Source of the DNA: Clostridium peptidivorans
Lineage (GTDB): Bacteria > Bacillota > Clostridia > Clostridiales > Clostridiaceae
NCBI RefSeq assembly: GCF_900205925.1
Contig: NZ_OAOD01000013.1
Coordinates: 1 to 64,000 of the forward strand
Length of the DNA: 64,000 nucleotides
Reading direction: 5' to 3'
Shown in pieces: positions 1 to 8,212 of the stretch. Position 1 is the first letter of the stretch; every line of letters begins with the position of its first letter. A program made the translations under genes and the position numbers. The notes beneath the pieces are model-generated. The model had not been told where the DNA came from, ran no database searches, and saw nothing but the letters and a program-made list of their open reading frames with translations.

Positions 1-357
1 AAAGAAGTAGTAAGACTTACAAATATTGAAAGATCAAAACAAGGTTTAAAACCACTAACATTAAATGCTGAATTAAGCAAAGTTGCTAGAATAAAATCTA
101 AAGATATGGTTGATAAGAAGTATTTTGACCATAATTCACCAACATACGGTTCACCATTTGATATGATGAAATCTTTTGGAATTTCCTATAGAGCAGCAGG
201 AGAAAACATTGCTTATGGACAAAGAACTCCAGAAGAAGTTGTAAAAGGATGGATGAATTCACCAGGACACAGAGCAAACATATTAAATGGTAACTTTACT
301 GAAATAGGTGTAGGTTTCTATAATAATTACTGGACACAAATGTTTATAGGAAAATAA
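1..357 (+). CDS. CAP-domain (SCP/PR1-like, YkwD-type) protein, 5' end missing
   Basis: The reading frame is open from base 1, so the gene begins upstream of the window; the visible 118 residues are the C-terminal part. Seen: a CAP domain with HNSPTYGSPFDMM, AGENIAYG, the VVKGWMNSPGHRANIL helix and a terminal EIGVGFYNNYWTQMFIG strand. The His of HNSP, the Glu of GENIA and the His of SPGHR are the usual CAP cavity residues. Bacterial YkwD-like CAP proteins are normally secreted or wall-associated, and in spore formers some are spore proteins; the N-terminus that would decide this is outside the window. An internal ATG at 106 is not a plausible start because conserved domain sequence (NIERSKQGLKPL) precedes it. 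A terminator follows at once. Confidence 0.9.
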   Translation, partial: KEVVRLTNIERSKQGLKPLTLNAELSKVARIKSKDMVDKKYFDHNSPTYGSPFDMMKSFGISYRAAGENIAYGQRTPEEVVKGWMNSPGHRANILNGNFTEIGVGFYNNYWTQMFIGK

Positions 358-372
358 TTTAACCATTAATTA

Positions 373-400
373 AAAAAGTCAGCCAATAGGCTGACTTTTC
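373..400 (+). terminator. Rho-independent terminator after the CAP-domain gene
   Basis: Perfect 8-bp stem AGTCAGCC/GGCTGACT (377-384 with 389-396), loop AATA, A-rich before and T-rich after. The symmetry could also serve modB transcripts arriving on the minus strand. Confidence 0.85.
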
Positions 401-453
401 TTATATGTATAAATGTTTTTAACGAAATGATATTAAAGTTAATATATATTATA

Positions 454-1110
454 CTAAGAGAGCTTTTTCTTTAAATATAAGTTTAATATAAGGTTAAGTG
501 AAAAACTAAGTAAAATAACTATAAATACAAGGATATTTGCATAATCAGTATTACCTGATTCTACTGCAAAGTAAATAGCAAGAGGTATTGTTTGAGTTTT
601 ACCAGGGATGTTTCCCATAACCATAAGTGTTGCTCCAAATTCTCCAATACATCTGCAAAAGGCTAAGATAATTCCACTTATAAGTCCTGGCCAGCACATG
701 GGAATCATTATATAAAAAAATATTTGGAGCTCTGAGGCACCCATAGTACGGGCCGCTTCGATACAAGATTTGTCTATACTTATTATAGAAGATTTTATAC
801 TTTGATACATAAGAGGAAAGGATACTATAACAGCTGCTATAATTCCTGCACTAGTTGTAAATATAATTTGAAGGTTAAAGTTATTATATAGTAATTTTCC
901 TAAGGTGCTATTTTTACTAAGAACTATAAGTAATATATATCCTATAACTGAAGGAGGGAGTACTAAGGGTAGACTTAATATAGTTTCAATAAAATCTCTC
1001 ATTATAGAGTTGTTCTTCCAAAGAAGTTTTAAAACAATTAAGCTTAATATAAGAACTGTAATTGTAGATATAATGGAAATCTTTAAAGATAAAATTATTG
1101 CATTACCCAT
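454..1110 (-). CDS. modB: Molybdate ABC transporter permease ModB
   Basis: Membrane subunit of a molybdate/tungstate importer. Seen: about 218 residues, five to six hydrophobic segments and the ABC-permease coupling loop EAARTMGASELQIFFYIMIP, followed by GEFGATLMVMGNIPG, which is typical of ModB/CysTW-type permeases. It lies downstream of modA on the same strand with an 80-bp gap. Start choice: the frame can be opened 12 nt earlier at a TTG (1122), but the AAAGG there lies only 2-3 nt from it, so I prefer ATG at 1110 with GGGA about 6 nt upstream. No ModC ATPase follows; the next gene is an unrelated CAP protein on the other strand, so the ATPase must be elsewhere or shared. Confidence 0.9.
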   Translation of the reverse strand: MGNAIILSLKISIISTITVLILSLIVLKLLWKNNSIMRDFIETILSLPLVLPPSVIGYILLIVLSKNSTLGKLLYNNFNLQIIFTTSAGIIAAVIVSFPLMYQSIKSSIISIDKSCIEAARTMGASELQIFFYIMIPMCWPGLISGIILAFCRCIGEFGATLMVMGNIPGKTQTIPLAIYFAVESGNTDYANILVFIVILLSFSLNLILNLYLKKKLS

Positions 1111-1191
1111 AGCAAGTCCCAAACCTTTCGTATAAATAATGATTTTTAGAAGAAATTTTCATATCACAATGTTAACAATGGTAATTATCAA

Positions 1192-1971
1192 TTAATAGTT
1201 AAATCCGTACTTCTCAAATATCTTCTTACTAGACTCTTCATTTAAATAATGTAGAAATTTCTGAGCATTTTCCTTGCTTTTAGAGTTTGTGAGTATTCCG
1301 CACTTATAAACTATTTCGCTGTGGCTTTGTGATGGAATATTTATAATACTTATTTTATCTTCTTTACCTAAGGCATCTGTTTTAAATACTATTCCACCAT
1401 CTACATTTCCCGTAAGTACATAGTTTAGGACATCTTTTACAGTTTTTCCATAAACAATATCATCCTTTAAATTATCAAAAATGTTATAATAATTAAGAGC
1501 TTCAAGTCCATATTTGCCTGCTGGAACTGTTTCTGGAGTTCCTATGGATAACTTGTCTAACTTTATTTTACGTAAATCTTCAATAGATTTAATATCTCCA
1601 TGGTTTTTAAAGTTTTTATTTATTATAAGAACTATTTCATTTTTTATAGTGTATCCTTCTAAAGATTTATCTATTGTATTAGATTTTAAAAGTTTTTCAT
1701 AGTTATCCTTATCCGCAGAAAAATATATATCTACAGGTGCGCCTTCTTCTATTTGTTTTCTAAGAGTGCCTGAACCTGCATAGTTTATATTTATTTTAAT
1801 ATTATTTTCTTTTTCAAAATTAGTTTTTATTTCATTTAATGGGTCCGTAAGACTTGATGCAGCTGAAATCACTAGGGATTTTTCATTTTCTTTAGTGGAT
1901 GAGTCATTACAACCTACAAACATAAAAAAACAAGATATAAATAAAACACAAATTAAGATATATTTTTTCAT
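1192..1971 (-). CDS. modA: Molybdate-binding lipoprotein ModA
   Basis: Extracellular solute-binding lipoprotein that delivers molybdate/tungstate to ModB. Seen: a 259-residue protein with a lipoprotein signal peptide, hydrophobic core and lipobox FVGC (cleavage before Cys21), then the ModA family start LVISAASSLTDPLNEI and the oxyanion-contact region GSGTLRKQIEEGAPVDIYFSAD. The start ATG has AAGGAG 8 nt upstream. It is the first gene of a modA-modB unit. Tungstate as the preferred substrate cannot be excluded from sequence. Confidence 0.93.
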   Translation of the reverse strand: MKKYILICVLFISCFFMFVGCNDSSTKENEKSLVISAASSLTDPLNEIKTNFEKENNIKININYAGSGTLRKQIEEGAPVDIYFSADKDNYEKLLKSNTIDKSLEGYTIKNEIVLIINKNFKNHGDIKSIEDLRKIKLDKLSIGTPETVPAGKYGLEALNYYNIFDNLKDDIVYGKTVKDVLNYVLTGNVDGGIVFKTDALGKEDKISIINIPSQSHSEIVYKCGILTNSKSKENAQKFLHYLNEESSKKIFEKYGFNY

Positions 1972-2015
1972 AAAACCACTCCTTGAATTTATAAATTATG
2001 GATATATTTGCTTGT

Positions 2016-2024
2016 ATTATATCA
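2016..2024 (-). promoter_or_regulatory. Candidate extended -10 promoter for modA
   Basis: On the minus strand TGATATAAT is a perfect extended -10 (TGnTATAAT) about 45 nt before the modA start. No good -35 hexamer is present, as is usual for extended -10 promoters. Confidence 0.45.
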
Positions 2025-2086
2025 CAGTATTTTACAAAAAGTAATTTTACTAAGATTAACATAAAAATATGTAGTAAAATATTCAT

Positions 2087-2115
2087 TTCACTTTTAAGGG
2101 TATATAAATTATAAT
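2087..2115 (+). promoter_or_regulatory. Candidate sigma-A promoter for the M16 peptidase gene
   Basis: TTCACT (2087-2092), 17-bp spacer, TATAAT (2110-2115), about 65 nt before the start codon. Confidence 0.45.
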
Positions 2116-2181
2116 AAAATTGCAATACTTTAAGATTTAGTATTAAGTATTAATTATTAACTAAATAGAGGGAGATAATAT

Positions 2182-3414
2182 ATGTTTGATTCAAAACTAA
2201 GTACACTACCAAATGGTTTAAATTTGGTTTCTATAAAAAAGGATACGCAGGTATTTTCATTACATGCAGGAGTTAAAATAGGTTCTATATATGAAGAGGA
2301 AGATGGAAAGGGAATTTGTCATCTTATTGAGCATATGCTTTTTAAGGGGACTACAAATAGAAGTAATGAAGTTATAAATAAGGAGTTAGAGGAATTAGGT
2401 GGAGAGTATAATGCCTATACAGATCTTGAGTGCACAGTTTGCAGCGTTACTGCTTTAAGTGAAGAGCTTGAAAAGTCACTGGAGATAGTAAGTGATATGC
2501 TTTTGAATTCTAGTTTTCCTGAGGAGGAATTGAAAAAGGAAAAAGGAGTAGTTCTGGCAGAAATAAGGACAAGCAAAGATGATGTAGAAGACTATAGTTT
2601 TAAAAGAATAAATGAATTATCATATCTTAATAGTCCTTTAAAATATGATACCTTAGGTACAGAAAAACATGTAAAAAGTTTTACAAGAAAAAAACTTATG
2701 GATTTTTATAAAAATCATTATATACCTAATGACATGTATGTAAGTATAGTATCACCTTATGATCATGATTTTGTGTATAAATTAGTAGAAAAATATTTTA
2801 AGAATGCTGCAGCTAAGGAAAGCATTATTAAAAAAGTTAATGTGGAAACAAATATTCCTGGAATCCACACATCTTATAAAAATGATATAGAACAAAGTAC
2901 AATAATTTATTTATTTACGTTTCCAAAGCTTACTAAAGAAGAAGAAATGGCACTTAAAATATTAAATCATAAATTAGGAGATAGCGGTAATTCTATGTTA
3001 TTTAGAAACTTAAGAGAAGAAAGAGGACTTGCTTATGATGTATATACAAATCTTGATACTACTGATTATGTAAGATCTTTATATATTTACACTGCAGTTG
3101 CAGAAGAAAATATAAAGGAAAGCATTAAAGTTATAGATAAGTGTTTAGAAGACATAAATGAGGCAAGAATATCATTTGATGATGCAACTATAAATCTTAT
3201 GAAAAAGGTATTAAAGACTGGAATAGTATTTACATTAGAAGATCCTACTGACTTAAGTAATTATGTAATACATCAGATGATTGATGGAGAAAGTATACAG
3301 GGATTTTTAGATGATATGAAAAAAATTGAGGAAATTAAGGAAGAAGATATATATAAAATAGCACATACTGTGCTTTCAAATCCAACAATCCACATTTTAA
3401 AAACTAGTAGATAA
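2182..3414 (+). CDS. M16 family zinc metallopeptidase (processing-protease-like)
   Basis: Predicted zinc-dependent endopeptidase of the pitrilysin/insulinase family. Seen: the inverted zinc motif HLIEH at residues 47-51 inside CHLIEHMLFKGT, and the downstream acidic region around residues 120-130 that supplies the third ligand in this family. The length (410 residues) and two-lobed layout match the bacterial PqqL/YmxG/mitochondrial-processing-like group. The active N-terminal lobe is followed by a C-terminal lobe with FRNLREERGLAYDVY. There is no signal peptide, so it is probably cytoplasmic. Start ATG at 2182 is preceded by GAGGGAG. The physiological substrate is unknown. Confidence 0.9.
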   Translation: MFDSKLSTLPNGLNLVSIKKDTQVFSLHAGVKIGSIYEEEDGKGICHLIEHMLFKGTTNRSNEVINKELEELGGEYNAYTDLECTVCSVTALSEELEKSLEIVSDMLLNSSFPEEELKKEKGVVLAEIRTSKDDVEDYSFKRINELSYLNSPLKYDTLGTEKHVKSFTRKKLMDFYKNHYIPNDMYVSIVSPYDHDFVYKLVEKYFKNAAAKESIIKKVNVETNIPGIHTSYKNDIEQSTIIYLFTFPKLTKEEEMALKILNHKLGDSGNSMLFRNLREERGLAYDVYTNLDTTDYVRSLYIYTAVAEENIKESIKVIDKCLEDINEARISFDDATINLMKKVLKTGIVFTLEDPTDLSNYVIHQMIDGESIQGFLDDMKKIEEIKEEDIYKIAHTVLSNPTIHILKTSR

Positions 3415-3425
3415 TAATTAATGTA

Positions 3426-3448
3426 GAAATTCAGAATGGATGAATTTC
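3426..3448. repeat. Short palindromic intergenic repeat (GAAATTCA type), copy 1
   Basis: GAAATTCA (3426-3433) and its complement TGAATTTC (3441-3448) flank a 7-nt loop. The same motif recurs near 46403, 56393, 59175 and 60568, always between genes. Confidence 0.6.
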
Positions 3449-3485
3449 AACTAAAACTATTAACTATAGATAGCAGGAGGGTATT

Positions 3486-4121
3486 TTGGAACACATTATA
3501 ACAAAAATTGAAGTACAAAAGAGAAATAAAAATAGAGTTAATGTTTATGTAAATGAAGATTTCTTATTTGCATGCAGTGCGGAAATAATTTATAATTATG
3601 GACTTAAATCTGGAGAAAAAATAGATATAGACAAGATAAAAAGCATAATTGAAGAAGATAATTATATAAAGTGCAAAAATGACGCTCTCCATATCATAGA
3701 AAAGGCTTATAAAACACAAAAACAAATTGTGGAAAAGCTTTTAATAAAGGGGTATGAAAAATCAACCATAGATAAGGTGATTTTATTTTTAAAGGAGTAT
3801 AACTTTTTAGATGATAGTAAGTTTGCAGAGATGTATGTAAAAGAAAAATTGGGAAGTCAAGGAAGAAATAAAATAAAGTATTCTTTAATTCAAAAGGGAT
3901 TAGATGAATCTATAATTAAAGAAAAACTTCAAAATATAGATAAGGAAAAAGAAGAAGATTCTCTAGAAAAGCTTGGCATGTCAAAGTATGGACAGCTTAT
4001 AAAAAGGGAAGAGGATACTCGTAAAATATATAAAAAGTTAGGAGATTATCTTATGCGAAGGGGATACCCTTGGGAGGATGTAAAGTCATTTTTAAATCGG
4101 GTGTTAAAGGAGAGATCTTAA
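3486..4121 (+). CDS. recX: Regulatory protein RecX
   Basis: RecX modulates RecA filament growth during recombination and the SOS response. Seen: 211 residues, with N-terminal ITKIEVQKRNKNRVNVYV typical of the clostridial RecX N-extension, then three helical repeat modules (ALHIIEKAYKTQKQIVEKLL, VILFLKEYNFLDDSKFAEMY, IYKKLGDYLMRRGYPWEDV) that make up the RecX fold. The start is TTG at 3486 with AGGAGGG 5-6 nt upstream; no ATG fits. It follows the M16 peptidase with a 71-nt gap containing a small palindrome. recA is not in the window. Confidence 0.92.
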   Translation: MEHIITKIEVQKRNKNRVNVYVNEDFLFACSAEIIYNYGLKSGEKIDIDKIKSIIEEDNYIKCKNDALHIIEKAYKTQKQIVEKLLIKGYEKSTIDKVILFLKEYNFLDDSKFAEMYVKEKLGSQGRNKIKYSLIQKGLDESIIKEKLQNIDKEKEEDSLEKLGMSKYGQLIKREEDTRKIYKKLGDYLMRRGYPWEDVKSFLNRVLKERS

Positions 4122-4184
4122 ATTAATTGAGATGTGCTGATTTGTAATTAAACATTTGAAATTAATCCAACTGTGCTAATTTAT

Positions 4185-4239
4185 AACGAAATCATAGATT
4201 TCTATAAATTCTGCAACAAAATCAAAGATTTCTACAAAT
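4185..4239. repeat. Tandem imperfect 25-bp repeat, part of a dispersed intergenic element
   Basis: Two near-identical units of about 25 bp (4185-4209 and 4215-4239) share the core AGATTTCTAYAAAT, 30 bp apart. The stretch 4126-4241 also carries TGAGATGTGCTGATTT. The reverse complement of the same composite (GATTTAC.. CGTTGTAAATCAGCACATCTCA) lies at 52700-52758, after ftcD2. Confidence 0.55.
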
Positions 4240-4260
4240 CATGAAAGGAGTGATGATAGT

Positions 4261-5433
4261 ATGTTAAAGAGTGTAAATCCAATTACTGTGGCTTTGGTTT
4301 TGGTGTTTATATATCCAATAATTAAGGGATTTGTATTTAAGTTCTCATCTAGGAATTTGAAATTTGACATACAAGAAATGAACAAAAGTATATCATTTAT
4401 TATATCGCTGCTTTTAGGTATAGTTTATGGGAAAAAACTTTTTATTCAGCATGATACAGGAGTATATAAAAGGTTATATGAATCAATACCTCCTAATATA
4501 GTAGAGTATATAGAAGGTAAACCTTTTATAATATATATATTTATAATACCTGCAATAATGATAATTATATATAGGATAGCATTATTTATACTTAATGCCT
4601 TAAATAGCATAACATCTTATCCTCTTTTAGATGGAATAGAAAGTCACTTAAGGCAAAAAAGCGGATTTTTCAAAAGTATAGTAGGTGGAATATTTCAGTT
4701 TCCTAAAGCGATATCCTATATTTTATTTGTTACTTTAGCATTAAATATAGCATCAATATTTTATACCAATGATTCGTTTAATAAGTATTTAGAAGATTCT
4801 AAGGTATATAATTATGTATGTAAAACTACTATAATTCCTGTAACAAATTCAAATCTTGCCAAAAAGCTTCCAGAAGTTATAAACAATTCATTTAAAATAG
4901 TTGTAAAAGAATCAAATAATTCAACAAATATAACAAATCAAGCAAAGAGAACTGTTGTATATTATAACGGGGTAACTTTAAATGAGGGTATAAAATCTAA
5001 TAAGCAAATAGATAATTTTTCAAGGGAACTCGTATCTAAACAAAAAACAACTAAAGATAAGGCAAGGACATTATATACTTGGATTGGGAAAAATATAGAG
5101 TACGATTATAATAAAGCACATAAGGTTTTAAATAACAATTTCCAAGTAGAGTCAGGAGCGATACCAACATTTGAAACTAGAGAAGGAATATGTTTTGATT
5201 ATGCATGTCTTTATGTAGCCATGGCGAGAGCAAATAATATACCTGTAAGATTAGTTACAGGGCAAGGATTTAACGGAGTAAGCTGGGTAAGCCATGCTTG
5301 GAATCAAGTATACATTGCTGAGGAAGATAAGTGGATAAATGTAGATCCTACATTTTATAAGGGCGGAGATTATTTTAATAGCAAAAGATTTGATCTAGAT
5401 CATAAAGATGCAAATATCGCAGGAGAGTGGTAG
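4261..5433 (+). CDS. Membrane-anchored transglutaminase-like protein
   Basis: Seen: four hydrophobic N-terminal segments (about residues 8-26, 45-58, 92-115 and 150-170), then an extracytoplasmic-looking linker and a transglutaminase-core domain at about residues 255-370. The Cys-His-Asp triad is visible: Cys311 in GICFDYACLY, His345 in SHAWNQVY and Asp362 in INVDPTF. The family includes peptidases and crosslinking enzymes acting on proteins or wall peptides; the substrate here is unknown. Start ATG at 4261 has AAAGGAG upstream. It probably forms its own unit after an intergenic repeat region and ends at a strong bidirectional terminator. Confidence 0.85.
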   Translation: MLKSVNPITVALVLVFIYPIIKGFVFKFSSRNLKFDIQEMNKSISFIISLLLGIVYGKKLFIQHDTGVYKRLYESIPPNIVEYIEGKPFIIYIFIIPAIMIIIYRIALFILNALNSITSYPLLDGIESHLRQKSGFFKSIVGGIFQFPKAISYILFVTLALNIASIFYTNDSFNKYLEDSKVYNYVCKTTIIPVTNSNLAKKLPEVINNSFKIVVKESNNSTNITNQAKRTVVYYNGVTLNEGIKSNKQIDNFSRELVSKQKTTKDKARTLYTWIGKNIEYDYNKAHKVLNNNFQVESGAIPTFETREGICFDYACLYVAMARANNIPVRLVTGQGFNGVSWVSHAWNQVYIAEEDKWINVDPTFYKGGDYFNSKRFDLDHKDANIAGEW

Positions 5434-5472
5434 AAAAAATACGAAGCAATTTTTAATCGCTTCGTATTTTTT
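5434..5472. terminator. Bidirectional terminator between the convergent transglutaminase and TPR genes
   Basis: 14-bp perfect stem AAAAAATACGAAGC/GCTTCGTATTTTTT with an 11-nt loop. The A/T flanks let it act on both strands. Confidence 0.9.
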
Positions 5473-5821
5473 AGACTTTATATTTTTTCATAATTATATT
5501 TATAGCCTTTTCACAATCTTTATCTTCGTTGTCTAGTGCCCAAGCGGTGTTAAAATATATTAAAGCTTTCTTATTATCCTTTAGCATTGCATAACAGTAT
5601 CCTAAATTAAAAAAGTACTTACTATCCCTTTTTAAGTTTACTGCAGATTTTAAAAGAGGAATTGCATTGTTATAATCTTTAAGTTTTATAAAACATACTG
5701 CAGAATTATATAAAGAAGCTGCTTCGTTTTCTTTAACAAGTATTGATTTTTGATAAAGAGATATAGCTTTTTTATATTCTTTTAAATTATAGTAATCATT
5801 TGCCTCTTGAAAGTAATTCAT
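5471..5821 (-). CDS. Small TPR-repeat protein
   Basis: A 116-residue protein made almost entirely of three tetratricopeptide repeats: FQEANDYYNLKEYKKAISLY, ASLYNSAVCFIKLKDYNNAI and KYFFNLGYCYAMLKDNKKAL, with the usual Ala/Gly/Tyr spacing. It has no catalytic motif, signal peptide or membrane segment, so it is probably a cytoplasmic protein-interaction scaffold. Start ATG at 5821 with GGAGGAAG upstream. It is convergent with the transglutaminase gene, and its stop codon lies inside the shared terminator. No partner can be named from context. Confidence 0.85.
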   Translation of the reverse strand: MNYFQEANDYYNLKEYKKAISLYQKSILVKENEAASLYNSAVCFIKLKDYNNAIPLLKSAVNLKRDSKYFFNLGYCYAMLKDNKKALIYFNTAWALDNEDKDCEKAINIIMKKYKV

Positions 5822-5929
5822 TGAAAACTTCCTCCTTTGGTTACATTTCCCCTATTATTAATATATTTCATATGATCTTTAAATATTACATTAGAAATAA
5901 TAACCAAAACTTAAAAAAATATTCATAAT

Positions 5930-6733
5930 TTATCTACGAGATTGAGTATTAAATTTTTTTTCTATTAGAGCTACAGCTTCATACATAATATAGGCAAGTA
6001 CAGAAAGTATAATTATGCTCATCATTACCATATCAAGTTGAGAAATTTGTCCTCCAAATATTATTAAGAATCCTAATCCATCCTTAGCTACTAAGAATTC
6101 TCCCATTATAACTCCAACCCAAGAAAGGCCAACGTTTATCTTGAGAGCCGAAACTAAAGTAGGAATAGATGCTGGCACAATTAAGTGAGAGAGTATCTGC
6201 CACTTGTTAGCTCCAAAGGTTTTTAAAAGTTTTATTTTATCTTCATCCACTTCTTTAAATCCATTTAGTACACCTATTATAGTTACAACTATGGATATAA
6301 GTAATGCAACCATTATTATTGCCTTCATTCCATTACCTACCCAAAATATTATGATGGGTGCCAGTGCTACTTTAGGAAGGGCATTTAGAACTACAAGATA
6401 AGGATCAAGAACTTTGCACCAAAAATCAGACCACCACAAAAGTATTGCTATAAGGGTCCCAAGTACGGTGCCAAGTAAAAATCCAATAATTGTTTCAAAG
6501 CATGTAACTGCTATATGCTTAAATAATGTACCTTCACTGTATATTTTTAAAAGGCTCTTCCACATTCTAGATGGGGTGCTGGTTAGGAATGGGTCTATCC
6601 ATTTTAGCTGTCCAGCAATTTCCCATAATGCAAAAAATAATATTAATATGAAAAGTCTAGTTAAGGTAATTTTCCACTTTGTTTTCTTGATATTTTCAAT
6701 ATAATTTTCACGCTCTTTGTTAAAGTCAACCAT
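5930..6733 (-). CDS. ABC transporter permease, SsuC/TauC family
   Basis: Membrane subunit of an importer of the nitrate/sulfonate/taurine/thiamine-precursor class. Seen: about 267 residues, six hydrophobic segments and the coupling loop KLLKTFGANKWQILSHLIVP. Start choice: an upstream ATG at 6754 contains the AAGGAG ribosome site itself. The ATG at 6733 overlaps the stop of the ATPase gene by one base (TGATG), which indicates translational coupling, so 6733 is preferred. It forms an operon with the ATPase at 6733-7503. No binding protein is adjacent; an orphan NMT1-type binding protein lies at 29369-30400 and could be the partner (inference). Substrate unassigned. Confidence 0.88.
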   Translation of the reverse strand: MVDFNKERENYIENIKKTKWKITLTRLFILILFFALWEIAGQLKWIDPFLTSTPSRMWKSLLKIYSEGTLFKHIAVTCFETIIGFLLGTVLGTLIAILLWWSDFWCKVLDPYLVVLNALPKVALAPIIIFWVGNGMKAIIMVALLISIVVTIIGVLNGFKEVDEDKIKLLKTFGANKWQILSHLIVPASIPTLVSALKINVGLSWVGVIMGEFLVAKDGLGFLIIFGGQISQLDMVMMSIIILSVLAYIMYEAVALIEKKFNTQSRR

Positions 6734-7503
6734 CAGGAATTCAGCTCCTTCCAAAGTTCATTAAAGTACACTCTAAAGTTTGAAGCTTCTCTACATTTTA
6801 AGGGGGATTTACATTCTAAGCCAGAAAAACTTATTTCTAATTCTCTTTTAATTTCAGCAGGTCTATTAGATAAAACTATTACCCTATCAGACATGGAAAT
6901 CGCTTCTGATAAATCATGAGTTACCATAATTATTGTTTTTCCTTCTTTTTTCAATATATTATATATATCATCACTTACATTAAGTCTTGTTTGATAATCA
7001 AGTGCAGAGAATGGTTCATCTAGAAGAAGTACTTCAGGAGTTAAGGCAAGAGTTCTTATAAGCGCAGCTCTTTGACGCATTCCTCCAGAAAGCTCTTTAG
7101 GATAATGGTCTTTAAAATCCCATAAATTATAATCCTTTAAAAGTTGATTTATTTTGTCCTTTCTTTCTTCTGTTAAGTTATGTTGAATTTTCAAACCTAA
7201 TGAAATATTGTCCCGCACTGTTAGCCAATCAAATAAATGATCCCTTTGAAACATATATCCAACTTTAGGAGAAACTTTATCTACTTTTTCACCATCTATA
7301 AATATTTCTCCAGAAGATGGTTTTAAAAGTCCTGCTATTATATTTAAAACTGTTGATTTACCACAGCCAGAAGGACCAACTATGCTTAAAAATTCCCCAT
7401 CTTTGACGGTAAATGATATATTGTTAATTGCCATCGTAGAATTTGATAAAGAGTGATAATTCATAAATATCTCTTTAACAGCTACTTTATCCACTAAAAC
7501 CAA
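6733..7503 (-). CDS. ABC transporter ATPase, SsuB/TauB family
   Basis: Nucleotide-binding subunit of the importer whose permease follows. Seen: Walker A GPSGCGKST at about residues 43-51, Q-loop MFQRDHLFDWLTV, ABC signature LSGGMRQRAALIRTLAL, Walker B VLLLDEPFSALD and switch His in MVTHDLSEAISMSDR, in the canonical order and a normal 256-residue length. It is the promoter-proximal gene of the pair, followed by the permease with a 1-nt overlap. The signature and the Asp-Trp motif after the Q-loop are typical of the SsuB/TauB/ThiZ group; the substrate cannot be decided. Confidence 0.92.
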   Translation of the reverse strand: MVLVDKVAVKEIFMNYHSLSNSTMAINNISFTVKDGEFLSIVGPSGCGKSTVLNIIAGLLKPSSGEIFIDGEKVDKVSPKVGYMFQRDHLFDWLTVRDNISLGLKIQHNLTEERKDKINQLLKDYNLWDFKDHYPKELSGGMRQRAALIRTLALTPEVLLLDEPFSALDYQTRLNVSDDIYNILKKEGKTIIMVTHDLSEAISMSDRVIVLSNRPAEIKRELEISFSGLECKSPLKCREASNFRVYFNELWKELNS

Positions 7504-7886
7504 CTCCTTAATATTTTCAATCAGTAAAGCTATATTTTAGTATATGTGAATGAAGAACAAAGTGATAATGAATATTATATTAAGAGATAGTATAAAAAAA
7601 CTTTGTTTAAATAATAATAATAATAATAATAGATAATCCCTAAGTAAATTTTTAAATCTTAATTTTATTTTATGAATCATCTGAAATATGCCATAAAAGC
7701 AAATAGCAAGCTACCTAGGATGATTACATGCAGAAATTACTAGTTTTGCACTAATTAGTTCAAGCAATTTACGGTATGTGAGCCTTTTAAATCTAAAATT
7801 ACAGGAGTACAATAGACAATAAATATAAAAAAAGGAATAAAAAATAATAAAAATTATCATGATAATTATATGAATGGGGTGAATAT
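7504..7886. other. 383-bp intergenic region upstream of the V-ATPase operon
   Basis: No convincing gene. It holds a (TAA)n run at about 7609-7631, a less AT-rich block at about 7690-7795 with no convincing coding signal, and a perfect 16-bp palindrome AATTATCATGATAATT at 7852-7867, 20 nt before the first V-ATPase gene. The operon promoter must lie here, but I cannot place it with confidence. Confidence 0.5.
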
Positions 7887-8210
7887 ATGCAAAATGCAAT
7901 TAAAAGCATTATATCTATAGATAAAGAAGCTGAAAAATTAAAAATGCAAAAAGAAGAGGAATTAAAAACTGAAAAAATGGAAGTAGAAGAAAAAATAAAA
8001 TTATTATGGGAGAAAACAGATGAGGAAATTTCTAAAATAAAAGAAGAGATCATAAGCAAAAAGAAACTTGAACAAGAGATGATAATATCAGATATTGAAA
8101 AGCAATTAGAAGAAAAAGAAAAGGCATTTAAAAGTAAATATGAAAAAATAAAAAATAAAGTAGTAAGGGATGCTATAGAAAATATTGTTGCATTAACTAA
8201 GGAGGAATAA
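7887..8210 (+). CDS. ntpF: V-type ATPase peripheral-stalk subunit (NtpF/AtpH-like)
   Basis: First gene of the V-ATPase operon. Seen: 107 residues, nearly all charged heptad-type coiled coil (Lys/Glu rich, no Cys or Trp-rich core), as expected for the G/H-type subunit that pairs with subunit E to form a peripheral stalk holding the A3B3 head. Assignment rests on position, size and coiled-coil character, because these subunits diverge fast. Start ATG at 7887 has GGGGTG upstream. The next gene (ntpC) begins 3 nt after the stop, consistent with a tight operon. Confidence 0.8.
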   Translation: MQNAIKSIISIDKEAEKLKMQKEEELKTEKMEVEEKIKLLWEKTDEEISKIKEEIISKKKLEQEMIISDIEKQLEEKEKAFKSKYEKIKNKVVRDAIENIVALTKEE

Positions 8211-8212
8211 TT

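Noticed and set aside
7852-7867. Fur box (AATTATCATGATAATT)
   Set aside because: It is a perfect palindrome but shorter and arranged differently from the 19-bp Fur consensus; a V-ATPase operon is not a typical target.
7711-8059. Minus-strand ORFs opposite the first V-ATPase gene
   Set aside because: They are shadows of the Lys/Glu-rich coiled coil and AT-rich spacer, with Ser/Phe/Tyr-rich translations and no starts with a ribosome site.
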